A stretch of 41,828 nucleotides of DNA from an uncultured cyanobacterium (GTDB lineage: Bacteria; Cyanobacteriota; Cyanobacteriia; PCC-6307; Cyanobiaceae). The notes below the pieces were generated by a model, which was not told the origin of the DNA, did no database searches, and saw only the letters and a list, made by a program, of their open reading frames with translations. Location of the stretch: NCBI GenBank assembly GCA_903856805.1, contig CAIOCZ010000095.1, forward strand, positions 1 to 41,828, written 5' to 3'. Positions 7,855 through 15,933 of this stretch are shown piece after piece; positions within the stretch are counted from its first letter, which is position 1; each line of letters starts with the position of its first letter. A program made the translations under genes and the position numbers.

Positions 7855-8588
7855 GGGGTCCCTTGGCCGTAGAGCACGGCCAGCTCCTCCACCGGGACCC
7901 CGCGGCGCCATTGGCGACGCAACTGGGCGTTGGCCAAGGTCGTTTGCCAAACCCCGAGTCGCCGCCAGCGGCGTCCATCCACGGTCAGGGGCAGGCCGAG
8001 GCTGCGCAGCTGGGCCTGCCGCCGCAACCGCAGCACGAGATCGAGGTCCTCCATCAGGGGCAGCGGCGCGATCCCGCCGCAGTGCTCCAAAAGGCGGCGG
8101 CTGAGCAGCAGACCCTGGTCGCCGTAGGGCAGCTGGCGCCAGCGGCAACGCAGGGCCACCGCCCGCTCCACCAGCCGTAGGGCGGGGCCGGGGGCGGCGA
8201 TCGCCAGATTGAAATACCAAGCCTCGGGGCGTCTCCGCGGGGTGGGGTCGTGGAGTTTGGAGCCGATCGCCCGCGCCCAACCAACGGGCAGGCGCCCATC
8301 CCCATGGAGCAGCAACAGCCAGGGGCCGTCGCTGGCGGCCACCCCTGCGGCCAGTTGGCGGCCCCGGCCCGGGGGCAGCCACCGCACCCTGGCGCCGGCC
8401 AGGCGGGCCACCGTAGGGCTGGGATCGTGGCTGCCTCCGTCGATCACCAGCACCTCCCGCACCAACTGGGGAGCGGTCGCCAGATCCGCCAGCAGGGAGG
8501 CCAGGCCGGCGGCTTCGTTGCGCACCGGGATCACCACACTCAGGGGCGCCAGGGCCTCGGGCCCAGGGGTCACGGGCCTGGGGGTCAT
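7851..8588 (-). CDS. TIGR04283-type family 2 glycosyltransferase
   Basis: A 245-residue GT-A glycosyltransferase. It opens with LSVVIPVRNEAAGLASLL, then VLVIDGGSHDPSPTV (nucleotide-sugar site), and has a DxD-like HGDGRLP where relatives have HADT. The later segments YGDQGLLLSR and PLMEDLDLVLRLRR are typical of TIGR04283, named for proposed arsenosugar biosynthesis. Its start overlaps the stop of the TIGR04282 gene by ATGA (8585-8588), so the pair is translated together, as these two families commonly are. The acceptor cannot be read from sequence, and the arsenosugar assignment is by family name only. Confidence 0.88.
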   Translation of the reverse strand: MTPRPVTPGPEALAPLSVVIPVRNEAAGLASLLADLATAPQLVREVLVIDGGSHDPSPTVARLAGARVRWLPPGRGRQLAAGVAASDGPWLLLLHGDGRLPVGWARAIGSKLHDPTPRRRPEAWYFNLAIAAPGPALRLVERAVALRCRWRQLPYGDQGLLLSRRLLEHCGGIAPLPLMEDLDLVLRLRRQAQLRSLGLPLTVDGRRWRRLGVWQTTLANAQLRRQWRRGVPVEELAVLYGQGTP

Positions 8589-9256
8589 CGCCAGTGGGCC
8601 AAATCCGACGGCCAGTCCAGATCGGCCTGGCAGCGCAGGAGCAGGGGATCCAGCCCACAGCGACTGGCGGCGCGCCGGGTGCGCTCCAGCACCTGATCCC
8701 CCCCCCAGCCGATCGGACCATCACTGCCGCAGAACAGCCAGGGCTGGCTGCCCCGCAGGCCAATCAGCCAGTAGCCCCCATCCACCGCCGGCCCCAGCAC
8801 CAACGGTCGCCCCTGCAGCGCTTCAAAGGCCGCCAACAGATCGCTCGCCGCCAGGTGCGGCAGATCGCTGCCGATCAGCACCACCGCGCCGCTGCCCTCC
8901 CGTTGGGCGCGCCGCACCTGCCGTTGCAGGCGTGTCCCCAGTCGCCCCTCCCCCTGGGCCACCACCCGGGCCGGGGGCCAGTGCGCTCCCCAGCGCCGGG
9001 CGGCCCGGGGGCCGAGGCCACTCACCGCCAGCACCAGCTCAAACTGCAGCCCGTGCGCCAAGCCCTGCTGCTGGGCCCGCAGGGCCGTGGATAGGCCATG
9101 GCGGCAGAGCCTGGCCTGGATGGCGGCGGCCCTGCGGCGGCCGAGATCTGCCGCCAGCCGGAGCTTGCAGCGCCCTGGGGCCGGCCAGCGGGCCATCACC
9201 ACCAGTTGCGGGGGGGCACCGAGCGGTTTGGGGGGACGGCGCCCGAGGCGGTTCAA
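8585..9256 (-). CDS. TIGR04282 / DUF2064 nucleotidyl- or glycosyltransferase
   Basis: A 223-residue protein of the DUF2064/TIGR04282 family with a GT-A-like fold. It contains QLVVMARWPAPGRCKLRLA (relatives have PGxxKTRL), VVLIGSDLPHL (the SDxP site) and LVLGPAVDGGYWLIGL (the DGGYxLIG motif). The family is linked to arsenosugar synthesis by co-occurrence. The TTG at 9256 is preferred because the first core strand begins at residue 18 and the first ATG (residue 21) would cut it; the TTG also overlaps the htrA stop (TTGA). It therefore sits in the middle of a coupled run, htrA then this gene then TIGR04283. Confidence 0.88.
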   Translation of the reverse strand: MNRLGRRPPKPLGAPPQLVVMARWPAPGRCKLRLAADLGRRRAAAIQARLCRHGLSTALRAQQQGLAHGLQFELVLAVSGLGPRAARRWGAHWPPARVVAQGEGRLGTRLQRQVRRAQREGSGAVVLIGSDLPHLAASDLLAAFEALQGRPLVLGPAVDGGYWLIGLRGSQPWLFCGSDGPIGWGGDQVLERTRRAASRCGLDPLLLRCQADLDWPSDLAHWR

Positions 9257-10434
9257 CGGCGGTGAGGAAGCTCGGCCGGGCGAAGTTCCAGATCAAGCTG
9301 GCGCTCGCCCCGCCGCACCCGAACCGCCAGCACTTGCTGCACCTTGCCCCGGTCCACCGCCAGCTGCACCTCCGAGGGGTTCTTCACCGCCTTGCCATCC
9401 ACGGCATCGATCAGATCGCAGGGCTTGAGCCCCCCCTGGGCCGCGGGACTGCCCTTGAGCACATCCACCACCACCACCCCATTGACCTCCGGGAGTTTGC
9501 ACTCATCGGTGGCGCCGTTGATCTCCCGAGCCAACTGGGGGGTGAGGGCCTGGAGGCGGATGCCGATGTAAGGGTGACTGGCGTAGCCGCGATCCACAAT
9601 CTGGGCAGCGATCTGGCGGGCGGTGTTGATCGGGATCGCAAAGCTCAGTCCCGCCCCGGGGGCCTGGCGAATCGCCGTGTTGATGCCAATCACCTGGCCG
9701 CGGTCGTTGATCAAGGGTCCACCGCTGTTGCCGGGATTCACGGCGGCATCGGTCTGGATGTAGGGCACCCGCTGGCCCTCCCCTACCGCATTGGTGCGTT
9801 GGATCGCGCTGATGATGCCGGCGGTCACCGTGTTGTCGAGACCCAGCGGATTGCCGATGGCGATGGCCCATTCCCCCGGGCGCACCTTGCTGGAGTCGCC
9901 CAGAGGGGCCACCGGCAGGTTCGAGGCCACCACCTTGACCACCGCCACATCGGTGAGGGGGTCAACACCGAGCACCTTGCCATTGAAGCTGCGTCCGTCC
10001 GGCAACGTGATCGTCACCTCACTGGCCCCCTCCACCACGTGGGCGTTGGTGAGCAGCACCCCATCGGAGCGGGTGATAAATCCCGATCCCTGGCCCTGCT
10101 GTTGCTGGATGGCTGGACCCTGGCCAAACAAGCCGCCCATGGGGTTCACCATGCGGCGCACGGTGTCGACCCGCACCACGGCGGGCCCCACCTTGGCCAC
10201 CGCATCCACGATCACATTGCTGCCTGTCGGCAGCTGGGCGCTGGGGGCGGCGTCGCTGATCCGCGCCGGTTCCGCTGAGCCCCCGGGGCCCGTCAAACGT
10301 CCGCAGCCCGTCAGCAGGGTGACGCCCGCCAGCACCAGCGCGGTGAGCCGGGGGCCCGGACGGGCGGGCGGGGGGGCGAACAGAAGACGAAGCCGGGCCA
10401 TTGCGGCGTAACGGGGCAGACGGGGTGGCTTCAT
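9253..10434 (-). CDS. HtrA/Deg serine protease with lipobox
   Basis: A 393-residue trypsin-like protease of the cyanobacterial HhoA/HhoB/HtrA group, which degrades or refolds damaged envelope proteins. The catalytic triad is H132 (LLTNAHVV), D162 (DPLTDVAVV) and S237 (GNSGGPL). One PDZ domain follows from about 290, with the YIGIRLQ..LTPQLA segment at its start. The N-terminal hydrophobic stretch ends in a lipobox, LTGC at 41-44, suggesting a lipoprotein. The ATG at 10434 is chosen because it precedes the signal sequence; upstream frame is open but overlaps dnaA. It is divergent from dnaA with 60 bp between starts and coupled to the next two genes by overlapping stop/start codons. Confidence 0.93.
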   Translation of the reverse strand: MKPPRLPRYAAMARLRLLFAPPPARPGPRLTALVLAGVTLLTGCGRLTGPGGSAEPARISDAAPSAQLPTGSNVIVDAVAKVGPAVVRVDTVRRMVNPMGGLFGQGPAIQQQQGQGSGFITRSDGVLLTNAHVVEGASEVTITLPDGRSFNGKVLGVDPLTDVAVVKVVASNLPVAPLGDSSKVRPGEWAIAIGNPLGLDNTVTAGIISAIQRTNAVGEGQRVPYIQTDAAVNPGNSGGPLINDRGQVIGINTAIRQAPGAGLSFAIPINTARQIAAQIVDRGYASHPYIGIRLQALTPQLAREINGATDECKLPEVNGVVVVDVLKGSPAAQGGLKPCDLIDAVDGKAVKNPSEVQLAVDRGKVQQVLAVRVRRGERQLDLELRPAELPHRR

Positions 10435-10463
10435 TAAAGACCGACCTGCGCTCCCACCTTGCG

Positions 10464-10469
10464 TATATT
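10464..10469 (+). promoter_or_regulatory. Possible -10 element for dnaA
   Basis: TATATT lies 26 bp before the GTG start at 10495, within the 60-bp htrA-dnaA divergent gap, and stands out in a GC-rich setting. No good -35 box is visible at the right spacing. If real, it excludes the upstream TTG (10459) as the dnaA start. Weak evidence. Confidence 0.25.
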
Positions 10470-10494
10470 CAGCGGTTCTTGGGGTGGGCCGTCG

Positions 10495-11928
10495 GTGCAG
10501 CAGGGCAATCAGCTGTGGCACCAGGTTCAGCAGACGCTCCAGGAACGGCTCAGCAAGCCCACCTTCGAGACCTGGATCCGACCGGCCCGGAGCCGAGGCC
10601 TGGAGAACCGCTGTCTGCAACTGGAGGCCCCCAACAGTTTTGCCAGCAGTTGGTTGCGCAAGAACTACCTGACGATGATCGAGACGGTGGCGTCCGAAAT
10701 CGCCGGCCACCCTGTCCGGGTGGAAGTGGGGATCGCCGCAGAGGAGGAGGGTGCCGAGGCCCTGCCGGCGGTCAGCGGTCTTGGAGTGGGAGGGGTTCAG
10801 GGGGGGTCCGGGCCCCTAGCCGGCGGCGATTCCGCCCGGGACCGGCCCCTGCGCAGTGTGGACGCGGGGGAGCGCCAGGCGACACCTGGCCGGTTGGGGG
10901 CCAACCTGAACCTGCGCTACGTGTTCAACCGCTTCGTGGTCGGACCCAACAGCCGCATGGCCCACGCGGCGGCCCTGGCGGTGGCCGAGGCCCCGGGCCG
11001 GGAGTTCAACCCCCTGTTCATCTGCGGGGGGGTGGGCCTGGGCAAGACCCATCTGATGCAGGCCATCGGCCACTACCGACTGGAAATCGATCCAGGGGCT
11101 CGGGTGTTTTATGTGTCCACCGAAACCTTCACCAACGACCTGATTCAGGCGATCCGTAAGGACGGCATGCAGGCCTTCCGGGATCGCTACCGCGCCGCAG
11201 ACCTCATTTTAGTTGATGATATTCAATTCATTGAAGGTAAAGAATACACCCAGGAAGAATTTTTCCATACCTTCAACGCCCTGCACGAGGCGGGTCGCCA
11301 GATCGTGATTGCCAGCGATCGGCCCCCCAGTCAGATTCCACGGCTCCAGGAACGGTTGATTTCCCGCTTCTCGATGGGGCTCATTGCCGATATCCAGGTG
11401 CCTGACCTGGAAACCCGTATGGCGATTTTGCATAAGAAGGCTGAGCAGGAGCAGATGGCACTGCCACGGGAATTGATTCACTACATCGCGGGGCGCTTCA
11501 CCTCCAACATCCGTGAACTGGAGGGCGCCCTCACCCGGGCGGTGGCCTTCGCCTCGATTACCGGCCTGCCGATGACGGTGGAATCGGTGGCGCCGATGCT
11601 CGACCCGGTGGGCAATGATGTGGAGGTTACCGCCGATCAGGTGCTGGACAAGGTGGCAGAAGTGTTTGCGGTGCGTATCGATGAGATGCTCAGCCCAAGC
11701 CGGAAGCGGGCCGTCAGTCAGGCGCGTCAGGTGGGCATGTTTCTGATGCGCCAAAACACCAATCTGTCCCTGCCGCGCATCGGTGAGGCCTTCGGCGGCA
11801 AGGATCACTCCACGGTGATGTATGCCGTGGAACAGGTAGAGAAGAAACTCAACAGCGATCCAGCCCTGGCCCGGAGGATTCAGCAGGTACGCGATCTGCT
11901 GCAGATCGATTCCCGTAAGCGTCGCTGA
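10495..11928 (+). CDS. dnaA: Chromosomal replication initiator DnaA
   Basis: A 477-residue DnaA. Domain I is [20 protein letters not shown]; a glycine/acid-rich linker (domain II, about residues 80-135) follows; the AAA+ domain begins [17 protein letters not shown], with Walker [10 protein letters not shown] and Walker [10 protein letters not shown]. The C-terminal domain IV has the DnaA-box recognition helix-turn-helix ending [15 protein letters not shown]. The GTG at 10495 is preferred: a GGGGTGG element lies just upstream and the family's start begins close to the QLW segment. A TTG at 10459 is the alternative. No run of DnaA boxes is visible next to the gene, so oriC is probably elsewhere. 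Codons for the Walker B stretch are unusually A/T-ending. Confidence 0.97.
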   Translation: MQQGNQLWHQVQQTLQERLSKPTFETWIRPARSRGLENRCLQLEAPNSFASSWLRKNYLTMIETVASEIAGHPVRVEVGIAAEEEGAEALPAVSGLGVGGVQGGSGPLAGGDSARDRPLRSVDAGERQATPGRLGANLNLRYVFNRFVVGPNSRMAHAAALAVAEAPGREFNPLFICGGVGLGKTHLMQAIGHYRLEIDPGARVFYVSTETFTNDLIQAIRKDGMQAFRDRYRAADLILVDDIQFIEGKEYTQEEFFHTFNALHEAGRQIVIASDRPPSQIPRLQERLISRFSMGLIADIQVPDLETRMAILHKKAEQEQMALPRELIHYIAGRFTSNIRELEGALTRAVAFASITGLPMTVESVAPMLDPVGNDVEVTADQVLDKVAEVFAVRIDEMLSPSRKRAVSQARQVGMFLMRQNTNLSLPRIGEAFGGKDHSTVMYAVEQVEKKLNSDPALARRIQQVRDLLQIDSRKRR

Positions 11929-11972
11929 AACCGGCCCCTGCCCTCCCCACCGCCCCACTTCAGGGGAACCGA

Positions 11973-12914
11973 TTAGATCAGGGGGCGACTGGGATCCAAC
12001 CCTTCCACCTCGCCCCGAAACACCCGACTTGCCGCAATATCCTCCGCTTCGATGGTCATCAGGTCCAGCTTGGTGAGCGGGCTGCCCATGCGGGTGAACA
12101 GCCGGTTGGCCTGGCGCATGCGGGCCCGATCGATGGCGTTGCGAATCGAGCGGGCATTGGCAAAGAACGGCAGCTTCATGCGCCGCTGAATATAATCAGC
12201 GAACACGGGCTGAGCCTCTTCGCTGAGCCGATAATTATCAGCGGCCAAAATCAGCCTGGCAATCGCCATGAGCTCATCGGCGCCATAATCGGGAAAATCA
12301 ATATGGTTGGCGACCCGGGAAGAGAGCCCAGGATTAGATTGATAAAAAATATCCATTCGCTCCTTGTAGCCCGCAAATATTACCACAAGATCTTCGCGAC
12401 TACTCTCCATCACCTGCAACAAAATTTCAATGGCCTCAGAGCCATAATCCCGTTCATTTTCAGGACGATACAGATAATAGGCCTCATCAATAAACAACAC
12501 GCCTCCCATGGCTCGCTTGAGCATTTCGCGGGTTTTTGGGGCCGTATGGCCGATGTATTGACCCACCAGATCATCGCGGGTCGCCGTAACGACATGTCCC
12601 TTGCGGACGTAACCCAGACCGTGCAGGATTTTGGACATCCGTTCCGCCACAGTTGTCTTCCCCGTGCCGGGGCGGCCGGTAAACGACATATGCAGGCTGG
12701 GAGGTGCCGTATCCAGACCCACCTGCAGCCGGGCACGATTGACCACCAGCAGGGCGGCAATTTCACGAATTCTGGCCTTGACCGGTTGCAGGCCGATCAA
12801 CTCACGATCCAGCTGGTCCAACACTTCCTGGATGCCACTGGCTTCATAGGGAATGCGCAGATCCACCGGCGTGTCATGGGCTGAAGGCGCCTGCTCGTCG
12901 TTAGAGGAGGGCAT
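11973..12914 (-). CDS. cbbX: CbbX, red-type RuBisCO activase
   Basis: A 313-residue AAA+ protein that remodels inhibited RuBisCO by pulling on the large-subunit tail. Walker A is GRPGTGKT (80-87), the pore loop is YIGHT (120-124), Walker B is GVLFIDEA (138-145), and the sensor-2 helix region is in [21 protein letters not shown]. Red-type CbbX was first shown for form IC/ID enzymes, but alpha-cyanobacteria carry it beside the form IA carboxysome locus, as here. The start overlaps the acRAF stop by 14 bp. The middle of the gene (about 12180-12500) uses more A/T-ending codons than its flanks. Confidence 0.95.
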   Translation of the reverse strand: MPSSNDEQAPSAHDTPVDLRIPYEASGIQEVLDQLDRELIGLQPVKARIREIAALLVVNRARLQVGLDTAPPSLHMSFTGRPGTGKTTVAERMSKILHGLGYVRKGHVVTATRDDLVGQYIGHTAPKTREMLKRAMGGVLFIDEAYYLYRPENERDYGSEAIEILLQVMESSREDLVVIFAGYKERMDIFYQSNPGLSSRVANHIDFPDYGADELMAIARLILAADNYRLSEEAQPVFADYIQRRMKLPFFANARSIRNAIDRARMRQANRLFTRMGSPLTKLDLMTIEAEDIAASRVFRGEVEGLDPSRPLI

Positions 12915-13146
12915 CGATCGCGGCCGCGAAGGTCTGCTCGGCCTCTCCGATCGGGCTGTCGTCGACGATGGCCCGCACGGTGAGATTCACATAGGTGCGG
13001 CCGAAACTGATATCGGGAAAGGTACCCTCGGATTCCGACAGGGCATTGAGCCGCTCCAGAAAGACCCGGGTGCTCTCGTAATCACTGAATTCGATGCGGC
13101 GTTCGAGCCGATCCGGCCGTTGCCGGTGCGTCCAGGGTTGGTCCAT
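12901..13146 (-). CDS. acRAF, pterin dehydratase-like RuBisCO assembly factor
   Basis: An 81-residue protein with the pterin-4a-carbinolamine dehydratase fold: [21 protein letters not shown], then [14 protein letters not shown] and the helix [11 protein letters not shown]. True dehydratases have a catalytic HHP-type histidine cluster at the start of the strand; here it reads [12 protein letters not shown], so dehydratase activity is unlikely. Proteins of this kind coded with alpha-carboxysomes act as RuBisCO assembly factors (acRAF), and the position between chpX and cbbX fits that role. The ATG at 13146 gives the family length; a longer frame upstream is shadow. Confidence 0.85.
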   Translation of the reverse strand: MDQPWTHRQRPDRLERRIEFSDYESTRVFLERLNALSESEGTFPDISFGRTYVNLTVRAIVDDSPIGEAEQTFAAAIDALL

Positions 13147-13156
13147 GGCGGAGAGG

Positions 13157-14326
13157 CTAGGGCAGGCACTGATCAGCCCTACCGTCCCACCCCAGGCAGT
13201 CCGTGCGCGAAGCCGCCAGCCGATGGGCCCAACCGGTGGCATGGGCATGATTGGCCGCCTGAGCTGCCGGATCACAACTGGAGAGCGGAGCAGGGAAGGT
13301 GCCGTCGATGGCGCCGTTAGTGACACAGAACATGGCCTTCTGGAAGCTGGCGCACAACTTGACCCGCCCATCCCCATCGCCTCGGCCCTGGCGGAGATAG
13401 CGCTGATGGAGCCGTTCCGGAAGATGACGGCCCATGTCCTGCATCAGCAGGCTGGGAGGAATGCCTGCCCCCATCGTGAGCAAGGGGTCGGCAAACAGGG
13501 CCCCGTAGGTGAACTGGCTCTGATCCGGGGAGATCTGCTGGGCCTGGGCATTGAACGACACGGTGCCGAAAAAGGGCATCCCCCTCAAAAACACGGCTTC
13601 CACATAGGGCACCGCCACGTCAGTGAGAAACGTCAGGCCGGCCTCTGGAGGCAGGACCCAATGGCTTTCCCCATCGATCATCACCGCATAGGTGATGGAC
13701 TCGGGGGCCGCCCGCTGGAGGCCGGCGCTGATGAACTCCACCACGGCGGCGATCCCTGAAATCCGGCCTTGGCCTTCGGCTTCCGCGAGATTGAGAAACA
13801 AATCGCTCATCACCCGCCAGAACTGACCCAGGGCATGGGTGGTGGCGGCCATCCGGATCAATTCCGGAAGGAACGCGGGGAACAGGGGATGGAGGAGGGC
13901 CAGCAGGGGGTCACGGCGAAGCTTGCGGCGGATGATCTGAGCACAGCTCGCATCGAAATCAGGAGAATCCAGATAGCGATCCAGGCCACCCGTTCCATGC
14001 CAAAGCATGGCTTTCATACAATATTCGGCGTATTCATAGTTGATACGGTCGTGGCAGAGGTGGCGCCAGATCTTGGCGAAGCTGAGATCACCCTCGAGAT
14101 ACTTGAACAGTGGAAAAGGATTGAGGAACTGGGCCTCGGCCTGATAGATCAGATTGGTGCTGTAGGCATCGAGAACAACGCCATAGCTGGCCAGGGAATC
14201 GACCACCTCCACCAAGTTGTCCGGGGTGTCCAGCAGCAGGGTGTCTCCAGCCAGAAGCCGCTCGGTTAGGGCCTCCAGGCTCGGCATGCCTCCGGCACGG
14301 GTGAGCAGCTCGGGAATGACCGGCAT
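13157..14326 (-). CDS. chpX: CO2 hydration protein ChpX/CupB
   Basis: A 389-residue protein of the ChpX/ChpY (CupA/CupB) family, which couples to specialised NDH-1 complexes and converts CO2 to HCO3- at the membrane. Recognisable parts are the YEYAEYCMKAMLWHGTGGLD stretch, ALGQFWRVMSDLFLNLA, and the central VPYVEAVFLRGMPFFGTVSF segment. With ndhF4 and ndhD4 upstream it defines the constitutive NDH-1MS' (NDH-1 type 4) system, so it is assigned to the CupB/ChpX side rather than CupA. Its start overlaps the ndhD4 stop by one base (TGATG). The family's Zn-site histidines/cysteines were not individually assigned. Confidence 0.9.
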   Translation of the reverse strand: MPVIPELLTRAGGMPSLEALTERLLAGDTLLLDTPDNLVEVVDSLASYGVVLDAYSTNLIYQAEAQFLNPFPLFKYLEGDLSFAKIWRHLCHDRINYEYAEYCMKAMLWHGTGGLDRYLDSPDFDASCAQIIRRKLRRDPLLALLHPLFPAFLPELIRMAATTHALGQFWRVMSDLFLNLAEAEGQGRISGIAAVVEFISAGLQRAAPESITYAVMIDGESHWVLPPEAGLTFLTDVAVPYVEAVFLRGMPFFGTVSFNAQAQQISPDQSQFTYGALFADPLLTMGAGIPPSLLMQDMGRHLPERLHQRYLRQGRGDGDGRVKLCASFQKAMFCVTNGAIDGTFPAPLSSCDPAAQAANHAHATGWAHRLAASRTDCLGWDGRADQCLP

Positions 14327-15924
14327 CAGCCCTCACCCCCCATGGTGATGCCGGAGTTCATGGCCCTGGATATAGCATTGGCCACAGGCTGGGCCTGGGG
14401 GGCTGGCTGGGGCCGTTCCACGGATTCAACAGAGCCCCCTGCCCAGGCCATGGCCGTAGTGGTGCTTTCACTGATTCGTCCAAGCCCAATCGGCAGCAGC
14501 CCTAGCCCCAGCACCGCCAGCGCCAGGGCGGTAGCAGGAAGGGTCTCCCGGGGGGCCACCGGAGCCAGTTGAATGTCGAGGCGAGCATCCTGAATCGGAT
14601 CCAGGCTGCGGGTGATCGCCAGACGACCGAAGAAGGCGCGGTTCACCAACAGCAGGAAATACACGGCGGTGAGACCCGACCCCACCATGCAGGCCAGGGT
14701 GGCCACGGGAAAGCGGTCAAGGCTGCCACGAAACACCAGAAATTCCGAGATGAACCCGGCCATTCCTGGAAGGCCGGCACTGGCCATCACCCCCAGGATC
14801 ATCAGGCAGCCGGTGAAGGGCAGACCCCGCTCTGGATTAAGCAGACCCCGCAGGACGTCTAGGTTTCGGGTACCGGTTTTGCGGTAAACAATTCCCACCA
14901 ACAGAAACAAGAGGGCCGAGATCAGGCCGTGACTGACCATCTGAAACTCGGCGCCCAGAAGACTCACCGGAGTGGCTGCCGCAGCGGCCAATAGAATATA
15001 TCCCATATGCCCAACGGAGCTGTAGGCCACCATCCGCTTCATGTCGGTCTGGGCGATGGCCGCCAGCGATCCATACAGCACAGACACGGCGGCCCAGAGG
15101 GCCAGCCAAGGGGCGAGTACGGCCCAAGCCTCGGGGAAGAGACCCAGGCAGAACCTCAGCAGGCCATAGGTGCCCAGCTTGAGCAGAACCCCGGCCAACA
15201 ACACGGACACCGGGGTGGACGCCTGGGTGTGGGCATCAGGCAACCAACTGTGGAAGGGAACAAGGGGAATTTTGATTCCGAAACCCACCAATAGAGCGCC
15301 AAGGAGCAGCAATTGCTGCCCCATTGCCAACCGTTCGGTCAGCACAGGTGTCAGGCTGAAATCAACTGTTCCAGTGAAGAGAGCCAGTCCCAGAAAAGCT
15401 CCCAAAATCAACATTCCTGAGATCGCTGTGAAAATCAGGAACTTGGTGGCCGCATAGGAGCGTTGGGCCCCACCCCAAATCGAGATCAGCAACCAGAGAG
15501 GAATGAGTTCCAGTTCATAGAACAGGAAGAATAACAACAGGTTTCCCGCCAGGAATGCCCCATTAACGGCCCCGCTAATCGTGAGCAGTAAGGCAAAGTA
15601 GATTCGTGGGCGCTGACTGATATCACGGGTGCAAATCACCGAAACCAGGGTGAGGGCAGCATTCACCAACAACAGCGGCAGGCTGAGCCCATCCACACCG
15701 AGTCGATAGTCGAGGCCGATCTCAGGGACCCAGGAGAACGATTCCTGCAATTGCATCCCCGTCGTCGTCGGATCAAAACGAGCCAACACCGCTAGGCACC
15801 AGCCCAGTTGAAGGGTTAACACCAGAATGGCGCCCAAGCGCAATCGACCCGGCGGGGTTTGCGCCGGACTGAACAGCAGCAAGGCTGCCCCAACGAAAGG
15901 AATCAACAGCAGCGGGGTCAACAT
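14326..15924 (-). CDS. ndhD4: NDH-1 subunit 4 (NdhD4)
   Basis: A 532-residue antiporter-like NDH-1 subunit with about 14 hydrophobic segments. Signatures are LLFFLFYELELIPLWLLI, with the proton-channel Glu, then RSYAATKFLIFTA, the KIPLVPFHSWLPDAHTQAS segment, and DMKRMVAYSSVGHMG. In the window it sits between ndhF4 (9 bp gap) and chpX (1-bp overlap), which identifies it as the CO2-uptake paralogue rather than the respiratory NdhD1/2. It contributes proton pumping that drives directional CO2 hydration. Confidence 0.94.
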   Translation of the reverse strand: MLTPLLLIPFVGAALLLFSPAQTPPGRLRLGAILVLTLQLGWCLAVLARFDPTTTGMQLQESFSWVPEIGLDYRLGVDGLSLPLLLVNAALTLVSVICTRDISQRPRIYFALLLTISGAVNGAFLAGNLLLFFLFYELELIPLWLLISIWGGAQRSYAATKFLIFTAISGMLILGAFLGLALFTGTVDFSLTPVLTERLAMGQQLLLLGALLVGFGIKIPLVPFHSWLPDAHTQASTPVSVLLAGVLLKLGTYGLLRFCLGLFPEAWAVLAPWLALWAAVSVLYGSLAAIAQTDMKRMVAYSSVGHMGYILLAAAAATPVSLLGAEFQMVSHGLISALLFLLVGIVYRKTGTRNLDVLRGLLNPERGLPFTGCLMILGVMASAGLPGMAGFISEFLVFRGSLDRFPVATLACMVGSGLTAVYFLLLVNRAFFGRLAITRSLDPIQDARLDIQLAPVAPRETLPATALALAVLGLGLLPIGLGRISESTTTAMAWAGGSVESVERPQPAPQAQPVANAISRAMNSGITMGGEG

Positions 15925-15933
15925 GGGATCTCC

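Noticed and set aside
6364-8763. A 799-codon minus-strand open frame
   Set aside because: It crosses the hydrolase, GNAT and glycosyltransferase genes in another frame, with Arg/Pro/Gly-rich composition typical of high-GC shadow.
8209-10278. A 689-codon plus-strand open frame
   Set aside because: It is antisense to three well-supported genes (htrA and two transferases) and shows no domain.
10435-10494. Replication origin next to dnaA
   Set aside because: The 60-bp gap has no TTATCCACA-type DnaA boxes and no AT-rich unwinding stretch, and dnaN is not adjacent.
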